From Riptortus pedestris (taxonomy: Eukaryota; Arthropoda; Insecta; Hemiptera; Alydidae): 64,000 nt of DNA. The stretch spans positions 41,688,001 to 41,752,000 of the forward strand of contig CM032231.1 of assembly GCA_019009955.1 (NCBI GenBank), given 5' to 3'. The notes beneath the pieces are model-generated. The model was given only the letters and a program-made list of their open reading frames with translations. It had not been told where the DNA came from and made no database searches. The position numbers were made by a program, and so were the translations under genes. This document shows, piece after piece, positions 13,401 through 24,400 of the stretch (within the stretch, counting starts at the first letter, position 1; each line of letters starts with the position of its first letter).

Positions 13401-16400
13401 ACTACAGTTTTCTTTTGATCTTGACCAATCTCGATCAATGAAGTATCATGTCATTCAACCGTGCTCATCATAAGAACATTCTTCTTGTCACTCCATTTTT
13501 ATGTTTTCCAATGACTTTTCCTTTTTTTAATTATTCCACAAGTTACATCCTTCGGTAGACCTCTTCGATTTGGCCTCAACGTACCACAATAACGTGTTTT
13601 ATGTAATAGCAGATATTCAGCTATCTGCATGCTAGAGTAAAAATTATCTGCATACAGTGTGCGACCAGTTTCTAAAACACTTCCACGAGGTTCAATGGCC
13701 AGTAACTGTTTTATTACAGGCATTGTATGTATTCTCCTTCCAATGTATCTCCTTTCCCACAGTAAATTTTAAAGTTGTGTATATAGCCATTATCTGTACA
13801 GAGTTTATAGACTTTTACTCCATACTTATGTCTTTTATTGGTGATACATTGGCGAAAAAACAGAAAAAACGACAGCAAAAAGTAAACTGAAAAGGGAGGG
13901 ACGCGTTCTGTTATCTACATAAGTCTATGTAAATAACAGAACAAGCGGTTCACAGGAAAAGCGCAGGAAATAACAGGGGCTATATGACCTCGTGCCGGAC
14001 TTGAGCCCAAATACCACTCTCCATGCTGGCATGGGGTCATAAAGCCCCGTGCATTTATCAATGATATACAACGTATTTTTTGGATTTGAATTAAATAAAC
14101 GTACTATTTCTAATTATATTTACTAGTACAAAGCAAAAACCGTCAAAGTATTTTTTTGAACATTTATATTCAAAACCGACCCGCACTGGGAGACAGTTAC
14201 GTACGGGGTCATTTGACCCCGTGCCGCACTTAACGTGTTAAACTCTTTAAAATTGTAGAGGCTGCCTTAGTTCTCAGAAAGCTATGAAGATGAAATGTAT
14301 AAGTGCCGGGATGGGAAGTGCGAAAATATAGTGAACTGTGACACCCTTCATATGAATAATACAGTTTAAGAATACAATACACACTCATAATATAATCTTT
14401 GAAATCATAAAAATAAAATTGATACTCCAATCCTGGCTAGAAAAAGAGTGTTAAACTGTAGATAACCCATCCCGATTAGCTATCATAGCATGAGTGGACA
14501 TTAAAATAACATAATAAGATTAAGAGATATCCTAAGCAATGGTAGGTACCTCAAGAAAGAAAATGCTTAAATTATTATTCATTTATTAGTGTTTACCTTT
14601 TGTTACTCGGGTTGATTGGGACGGGTTGTCTACAGGTTACCACCCTTTTCTAGTCAGGGTGGGACCGAGGATTTTATTTAATTGAATACATCCCTAAATA
14701 AATTCTTATTGCCCAAGTGGAAATCGAAATCACCACTGCTTAAAATATTAAATTAGCCTATAAATAGTTGGTTATTGAGATTGATATTTAAAAATAGTTC
14801 ATACCAGTAGCTGTGTCAAACATAGCATCTGACTGGAAGCCACCGATGAAATATATTTTACTGTTAAGCAGAACTATTCCAGCATGGTATCGTGGAGATG
14901 GTACTTTAGCGACTCTAGTCCACTTGTCTTCTGCCGGGTCATATCTATCAATAGAATCAACCAACACCTAGAAAATAATTAGTAATGGAATATAGTTAGT
15001 AATATAGTTTAGTATAAAAGGTTCATATTTAAGAACTAGTATTATACAAAAACATCAGATTACTAATGAAGCTCATGCAAAAAATAAAATAAAATAAATT
15101 AAATTTTTAAAAAAATAATAAAAGAAAGATAAATATACCCTATTAATGAAATATAAAAATTAAAAATATATAAGTGGATTACATTATGTTGTAAGTTTTA
15201 ATGATTTTAGATGCATTATTACGTAAGAAGTTCTATACGTCTCTCTTTGTATACTTCATTTGCTAGTTAGGGATTTCTAAAATGTAAGTTTGTTGTCTTT
15301 TGTTTTATCCAAGATGGTCGAGATCAAGTTCGTTAATGCCTGAAACCAGACCCGAAGGGGTTTAGAAGGGGAGAAAATGAAAATTCAGAATATCACTGGT
15401 ACTAAAAGTCGGATCGAAATATTGTATATAAACAATGTTGTTACAAATTTAATGCTCCATAAATATTAATTCAACAGATAATACAAATAAAAAGCTAAGA
15501 TAACAAGACAATAAGGAACATGCAATATTAGAATGTTCTTGTTTTTCCTCTCTATTTCTTAGAAACTTCTTGACTTCTCAGATTTGGAATTTTAATGCTT
15601 TAAATGTTCACTAAATGAAGTTGGTAGCATGTAGTTTTCTGTAATGAAATTATTTTATCTACTTTCTTTTACTTTAAAATAAATAAAATTGAAATTTTGT
15701 ATTTGTTACCATCAGCTACATTTTAAAGGGATTTAAATAAATATACCAACAGAAATTATAATTTTAAATGTACAGTAAAGTTTCAGAATTCCAAACCCGT
15801 GTAATAATAGTTGAAAAGCAAACTATATTTGCACAATTAGGGATTCATCCAAAAATGAATATGTGTGTATTTAGAACACTTTTTCTTCAACTCCATTTTG
15901 TTCTATCTTCAATTCTCCTATACTGTAAAGTTCGTTTTAGAGGTCTTCATCAGATTTATCGAGTAATTTCAAATGATTTCAATCAAAACAATTAAGTCTG
16001 TGATGCATACATGACTGCTGAAGTAATTTAGTTCTATAAAGGTCAAGCAAATTGGTATTCAAAACAGACCTCCTATAATAAATTCATCTGACCTCAGGAC
16101 TTAGGACATACTGCTTAAGTCTTGATCCTTAAAAGATTACTGAAATTATTACTTACTAAAATACTGAATACTAATGATTTAAAATGTTCAAGGTTCATAT
16201 AACTAACTAATTTAAATTATTTAAAAATATAACTGATTTAGAACAAGCATAAATGGCATAACCTTCATTGTAAATAGAAATTATAAAAATAAAATAAAAA
16301 TAACTTGATAATGAGAGAGAGATAATTACTTGGTCATGATATATACAGAAATGTAGACAGGGTAAAATAATATTATACATTTATTATACATGTACACATA

Positions 16401-18412
16401 CATCAGCCATATATTAATAATTACTTTGAATAAATAAAATACTTATGAAACAAAGGGAATAGAAAAAATGTTAATAATCACCCTGTTTCCTGTGACTTCT
16501 TCCTCAAACCAGCCTCCACAAACATATAAACTTCCGCGAAATGCAAGCATTGTATGGTCAGACCTGGCAGAGAGAAGTGGTGAGAGTATTTCCCAAGAAT
16601 CTTGTTCAGTGTCATATCTGGAAAAACCAATCTAAATTAAAGATCAATAATAACAGTGAGAATGTCTTTTATAAAACTTCCTTAAGACAGAATAGGATAG
16701 CAAATTTTATTTCCTAGGATGAAAAAATATTTAATCTTGATGAACAAAATAGGCCTGATTTCCTCCATAATAGGTTTATTAAGGACAAAGTGCACTTTCA
16801 GAGCCTACAAAGAGTTTTAGAGAATACTTAGCTTGTACTATGGCTGTCAGGCGGTTAAAAAAGGAATTAACTTCTTTTATGGATTATTTATTCAAACATC
16901 AGAGATGTGTAACAAGACAAAATTATATTTTACAAAAACCAAAAAAAGTGCTCATTCGGGTAGAAACTTCTGATGTAAAGAAAAATATTTTCTTTTTTTT
17001 GAAGGGTTACCTAATCTGCCAAATTCTGTCACTTAAAGAGACATATGTATTGGGTTGAAACGAAAGTTCTTGTGGCTTTTGATATTGGTATTTTAAATTA
17101 TGCAATTTCAAAGAGTTATGTTATAATATTATGACTATATATATAATTGTTTGCTCTATCTATTCATTGCATTGAGTCTGTTTTAAAACAACTATTTACA
17201 GTTTTGCAGGACTTCAACTAGAGCATGGACAAGAGGCAAATTTAAATGATCTTCTTTTTCTAAGCAAGCTAGGTCAAAAAGCTGCCCAGACAGCTCGTGA
17301 TATTGAGCTATCTGTGCAGGAATTCAACCATCTGTCTGGGCAGCATGGGAACCATTCGATGTTAACAAAGACCAACTGAGAGCCATAGTCGAAGCCAATC
17401 CATGCACAACTGTTCAAAACAATGCCGTAGAATTGGATGTAACACCTATAATAATTTCCAAACACCTGCAACAGATTAGGAAGTCAAAAAAACTCGATAA
17501 ATGGGTGCCGCACTAATTGACTGAAAATCAAAGAAATTGCCATTTTGAGGTGTCATCTGCGGAACAAGAATGACTCATTTCTTGACAGGATTGTGAGGTG
17601 TGATGAAAAGTCGTTCACATATGACAATTGGCGATGTTTAACGCAGTGGTTGGGCATTGGCGAAGCTCCTCATTAGTGCAGCTGAACTACCACCTACAAA
17701 AAATCATGACTTTTTGGTCTGCAGCTGATCACATCCATTGCAGCTTTCTGAATCCGGTTGAAGCGATTAAGGTAGAAAAGTACTACCAAAAAATTGATGA
17801 AATGCACCAGTGCTACAACATATGAGCCCGGCATTGGTCAACAGAAAGGGACCAATCCTGCTCCACGAGAAACACTCGTCTGTCCATATGTTGCACAATA
17901 GACGATGCAAAGGTTGAATGCACTGGGCCACAAAATTCTACGTCATCCACAATACTCACCGAACCTTTCACCCACTGACTCTCACTTTTTCAGGCATCTG
18001 AACTCCTTCCTCTGCAGCAGGTCGATGCTGAAGAGGCCTTCAAAGATTTTTTCGCATTGAGAACACCCAAACCTATGCTACCAGCATTAATTTACTTGTT
18101 GCTCATTCTCAAAGGTGTATTCATTTTTATTGTTTCTATTTCGATTAAAAAAGGTTTGTTTAAACTGAGATATGCTCGTTTGAAATTGGAGGTTGAAAAC
18201 CACAAGATCTTTTTTTACAACTCAATAGAAACAGAATGCATAAAATGTTGTCAGAATATTTTTAGCAGATTTCCCTTAAGGGAAATCAGCTATTGAGGTT
18301 GTACTCATGACGGAATTTTCGAAATTTTTCTTCAAATGTCCATCGATCCTACCTAGTAGATGACGAAAATGAGGTCCGTTCAAAACTGTATATATATATC
18401 TATATATATATA

Positions 18413-18467
<55 letters not shown>

Positions 18468-21400
18468 CTGTTACCGCTCTAGCGGTCGCAATTTTTCTTT
18501 GATCGTTACCAAACTCGATATTTAGTCGTTTTATGTCAAAAGAAAGATCAAGTTCGTTAACCGCTGAAATCGGACCAGTGGGAGGGGGGGTTTAGAGGGG
18601 AGGATTTTCAAAAATTCGAAATATCTCCAGTATTATGCATCGGATCGAAAAATTGTATATAACCAATCTTATTGCAAATTAAATATACTATAAATATTGT
18701 TATATACGTTTATTCTCATCTTGAATATTAACCGAGATATTTGCATTTTTCAGTTTTCAGCAAACCGCCACTTCTACTCATGTTACGTAAACAATACTCT
18801 GCTACATAATAAATCACATTATTGGAAGTTTAAATACCAAACATTTTATTCAAGAGACCTTTATTATACGAGATACAATTAAATATTTCCTGTTGATCCC
18901 CCCCCCCCCATCTTAAAGTTTTGGACTACTAAAAGTTTATTAATTGAGATAACAATTATTCTGACTCATTATTAATTACAGTACTAGATATAGTAAATAG
19001 TTCTCAATAAAATTAATGTGTTATATTCTGATATATTTCAGTAATTGTTTTTCTTTCCGGTGAGGCGGGCCGACCAGTTTGATTACATTTCTAACCTAAC
19101 GCTTCCTGTCGGCAGGTTATTGAAATTGGATGAAACATTTCTTATTTCTGTTTGTATTTATTCACGGTGTTGTTGTGTTACCAGTATGTATATTTGTCTA
19201 TTACTGAACTTCACGAAGGAAATCTGCTTAGTTTACGCAGCCCCTGCGTGACGGACTTTTTTGTATGCAGATGGGTCACAGAAGCTTGTCAAGGAAGTTT
19301 GGAATTCTTCAACAAACTTTCTTGATACATTTATGAAGGCCAAATACAATTTTACAAGCAGTTCGAACTCTACATCACAACTCAACTCAAGTACAAGAAA
19401 GCTGAGTAAGCTTATCAGAAAAATCTCATGAGAAGGAGTTGAGCGATCAAAATTTGAAATACTTTTTTAACATCCACAATAAAAGAAAAAGTAGAGAGAG
19501 AAAATGATTAGTAAAAATTTGGAACAAAAAGACTGGTAATGAATTAATTTCTTCCACACCTATAAATGCTTGGATTTCGTAGATGAACGAAACTAAACAA
19601 ATATTGAGTTAGACAATGATCAAATAAAAATGTTGGATGCAATTATTATTATTTTTGACAGACCTCATTTTAATTGTCTACTAAGGAGGTTTCATGGAAA
19701 TTGGAAACAATTTTTAAAAAATTATCATGAGGATATCAGTAATTATGTTCCCATAAAGAAAATTGCAAACCAGAAACTAGATAATACATTTAGCTAGGCT
19801 TAATGAAAATAATATGTGTCATTGAAAGAGCACAGTAAGTGATTACCTTCTGAGTGTAGCCAGAGGCACATCTCTTTCAAGCCCTCCAGAAACATAAAGG
19901 TATCCATTAAGTGTGGCAGCAGCATGGAGAGTGCTTGGTCCTGGTAGAGGGGCTATCCTTTCCCAGCTATCTCCACTAGGGTCATATCTGAAAATTAATT
20001 TATATCACAATTTATTTTTGGCTATTTAATTTGGCAAGGTGTCTCATGAGAAATTCTTTCCTGTTAACGTTTTTGTTGTTTTGGATAGAGGTTTCATTAC
20101 AATTGCTTTATATCTATTTTTTTCTGGGCATCTCAAATCCAAAGTTAATTTTGATCGATGTTGACTAACAATATGACTTCTGACTTCTAACTTCCTTATT
20201 TCAAATGGGTGTCCCCATATGTTATTTAATATTCTGATTTCAAGCAACATTTCAAGAAGAATAGACCCTTTACTTGGCATTTTACACAAAGTAAAAACAT
20301 TAGCAATTATCATAAAACTAGGTTTTAGTATTAACTCAATCAGAATACAAACCTTTAAATCTATGTTTTTATTATTATTATTTTTCATATAATGAGGTTC
20401 CATTGAGGAATCTAGCTGATTTTAAATTTAAAAAATCATAGATTTTAAGGTCGAGTTAGTACTAAAAACCTCGTTTTAGTATAATTATTATTAAGGGTTA
20501 ATATTCAAGTTAATGAACTGTTTTTATTTAACTAGTTTTTGAGAGCTATCAGACAAATATACATGCACAGACATAAATTTGACCAGATATAATTTTTGTC
20601 ATCTCCTAGGTAGGTTTGATTGACATTTAAAGACATCTTTTGAAAATCACCTCATTAGCACAACCTCAACACCTAATTACCCTTAAGGGAAAGCTGCTAA
20701 AAATTAAAGCTCACCTTTCAAGATGAATTTCAATACTAATACAGCCTGAAATATAAGTTGATTTATCAATAATAAACATACAGAGTTTCATTTAATTCAT
20801 TTTAGCAGATTTTCCTAAAGGGAAATCAGCTATTGAAGTTAAATGCATGACAAAAAAAATGTTGTTGAATAAACTTTCTATAACCTAACTCTGAGATTTA
20901 GCCAAACTTGGTATATCTCTTTATAAAGATTCAGTAAAATAAGTAAAATTTGATAGCAAGATTATACTTTAGTTGTCACAATAAAAAAAATAAATAAATA
21001 CACTACCAATCATCTGCTGATGCTGCTATTTGTCAGATAACTAAGTAATCTTAACAATAATTATTTGTGCCTTTATAAGTGAAAATAATAAACCTCCATT
21101 ATAAAGATCAAGTGCTTCCAATATTATATTCAATAGCTTTGACTTACCAACATACCTTTCACATTCTGCAACAGGTCCATCTCCTTCACTTACACCGCCC
21201 ACAGCAATAAGACTTCCATTAAGTACGTTCAGAGAAAATCTACACCTTTCTCGTTGCATTGGTGCCATTGTAGCCCAACAATCTCTCCTTGGAGAATATC
21301 TGAACCCAAAAGGATGAATGTTTTCCTGTTAAGAAAAACTGAAAGTTTTAATCTATTTCTATTACAAAAGGTAGAAAAAAGTGTGTGCGCACACACACAC

Positions 21401-24400
21401 ACACACACACACATACATACAGTAAGTAATTCATAAGAACATTTTTGCTTGTCTTGTGTTTTGTACCAGTGCAAAATAATTGTTAAACAGTTTTTAGCAA
21501 TTCTGTTCTTGAGATAGTAAATCAAGTTAATATGTTTCCCAAATTGATCACATGCTTTGTAATACAGTCGACTCTCGCTATCACGAAATTCCACGGGACT
21601 GCCATTTTTGTTCGTGTTATGTATAGTTCGTCTTAGACAAGTTCGAGTTATAGAGGTGAACTAAATGAAAATTCGTGTTACAGAGGTAAAAAAAATATAC
21701 TGTGATTTATTCCCTACATCTACAAATCTACATAATCTTAATATTTTACGAATATTTAAATGAATTAAAATATGTATATATACATAATTAAAAAAAAACA
21801 ACGGTAAAACACAGAAAACAAGTTTTCGGCCTTTTCTCTAATTATCGGACCCCCAAGAGGAAAGTTTTTGTCTCTGCATTGCTTAAACCACTTCGTCATG
21901 CACTCTTCGACATCAGGAAATTCAGCTAATCTCTTCCGCTTACATTTAATATTACCTTCATTTGCCCGCTTTTCAATTTCTACAATTGTTGGTTTTTTAT
22001 AATTGTTGATAGCGTACTACCTGGAATATTAAACTTGGAAGCGATTTCTTTCTTCTTTACCCCTTCGTTCACCAACAGTCAATGCCTTCGGTTGTCTTTT
22101 CGCACTCATTCTCAAATATTTTACGCACATACAGTCGACACTACATAAATCAAAACGCTCTACACAAAGTAAACAGACCCAAGAAGAGACTGCAAACAGA
22201 CTAAAGGCTCTTGTCGCCGGTTGTGATTCACCAACAGGTTGCAACCTGAACGCCGGGATTTCGTGTTAAACAAATCCATTCTGAGAACATCGTGATATAG
22301 AGGTAATGTACTAATCAAATTCGTCTTATCTACTGAACTTCGAGTTACAGAGGTAATTTTTGTCCCTCTTCGTGTTATAGAGGTAAAATATAACCGGAAA
22401 ATTAGTTCGTGTTACGTATGGTAATTTCTTCGTGTTAGACAGGTTTTACCAAGGAGATTAAAAATAATTCGTGATATCGAGGATTTCGTGTTATCGAGGT
22501 TCGTGTTAGCGAGAGTCGACTGTATATATTAATTACATATTCTTACTTGTAATGACTGGTTAAAACAGCCACCAACAACATATAAATCATTATGAAGAAC
22601 CGCAGTCCCAAAGTTGCACTGCTCCACATGAGGAATTGAAGTTAAATGTCGCCACCTGCCAGACCTTGGTTGAAGGTATGTTATTTCATTTGTTAAGCCC
22701 CCAATAGTGAAACCACCAACCTGAAAAAATATATATTATTACCAAATCAAACTAAATATAATGACACTAAAAAACTTAAAATATCGACAATAAGGTATTT
22801 TTGTCAGAGAGCATCGATTATTTATAGAGAACTTCCATTCTTCCGAGCACCAAACTTTAGTTATCTCTTCTACAAACAGCAGCTATAAAAAGTGTACTAT
22901 TAATTGAAAAAAGATTCTTACATTAGTTGTATTCAAAATGCAAATACAAATTAAAATATTGTATTTGATTACAATTTCTTTTGGAAATATATATATTTCT
23001 TTCTGCTATAGGTATTTTTATTTAAATCTAATGTCTGAAGACTGTTAGAAGCTGTGCCTACAACAACTCATGATTGATGAGCAGCCACACTTTCTTTTCT
23101 GAATAAAATGTTCTCTCGCTAATTATTTACGAAAGTAAAATTCTTAACATTTTACTACATAATTCTCTTCTTTAAGAAGAAATTAGTAGTAAATAGAATT
23201 AACTCTTTTTTGAAATTTATTAAATAAAGCTTCTTCAGTTTTATTATTATTATTTTTAAATTAACACATTTATTTAGAATAAAAGCCACACTATGGATTC
23301 CTCTCATTTCAAATTTTTATACAAGAGATTCATTCTATGATTGTTGATACCTGCTAGATGCTCCAAATTGAATACATTTTATATTAAATATTCGGTAACA
23401 TTTTTTAATTTAAGTTACAATTATAAAAGGAAATATATTCTTTTATATGATGTTACACTTTATACCTTGACAATAGATTGAGTCATTCCCCTAGAATTAA
23501 CCAGTTGAGGAACAGGTGAAGGAGTAAGAGTAGGAGATGGCCTGGCTTGTCTAACAGCTTCAGCAATAAGTAGTCTTCCAGTAATTCTGTCTTGTTCAAC
23601 CAGCCGCTCCAGTTCCCACCAGGATATTTCACTCATTTGGATCTTACGAAGTAAACGACTAGTCCACATGGATCTGTGATTTGCATAAAAATGATGCTAA
23701 TAATTCTCTCATTAAATAAAAATATTACATAAAGGAGCTTACTGCCACCTTGATAAACCAATAAATTTCTTTATCACCAACAAGAATTAATTTAAAACTC
23801 AGTTTATCATTAGTATTATTTATGTGAAGAAAAAACCAACACAACATATAAACAAAAATAATAATGATTTAATTAAATAATAAGTATTTACCTATGAGCA
23901 TCAGAAAGTGATGCTGACCTCAGCCACTTAAGAGTAATTTCTAAAACTTCTACTTCTGGGCAATCAATAGGAAAATCAGAGGCAAGAATATGTTCCAGCT
24001 GAGCAGGATGGAGCTGAGAGAATTCAGCTGAGTGTGAGAGATCAACAAGATGAGAACACATGAACCTTGTCACCACAGTTCGAAGACTCTTCAACGAGTA
24101 CGTCTCAGATATTGTTGCTATATCAACACAATTTTCAATATCCAGTTGAGACTGAAAAAATGCAAAAGTTTGTTTAGCAGATAACTTTTTAAGTCTCTTC
24201 ATACAATATACTATTTATATTGTTATAAATTAAAAAATGTTATAATTATTAGTAGGCTGATATAATACTCCTATAACATTTTAGCCCTCTCCTCAAGACT
24301 GCCAATAAGCAAACCAGAACAGCATGGATAGAACTAGAAATAACAAAAAAGGACTGCATATATAAAGAAAGAAAATGTTCATACTTAATATGTTATCTGT

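Larger units (their letters stand above)
12361..14241 (-). mobile_element. piggyBac-type transposon relic with both ends
   Basis: The element is bounded by TTAA at 12361-12364 and 14238-14241. Its termini match as inverted repeats over ~18 bases with few changes (TTAACAGGTTGAGTGCAG at left; the complement of the right end reads TTAACACGTTAAGTGCGG). Minus-strand transposase fragments include KRHKYGVKVYKLC (near 13830-13780), a block with LYADNFYSS (13723-13499) and a C-terminal cysteine-rich piece RKKCSGCYKKI (13236-13030). These match piggyBac (PGBD) transposases: catalytic-domain segments and the C-terminal zinc-binding tail. Frames are broken and much of the N-terminal half is gone, so it is inactive. 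It lies in the kelch intron between the exons at 14805-14967 and 11781-11842. Confidence 0.85.

Noticed and set aside
20044..20403. 119-codon minus-strand frame in a kelch intron
   Set aside because: No motif recognised and composition fits AT-rich intron; not supportable as a gene.
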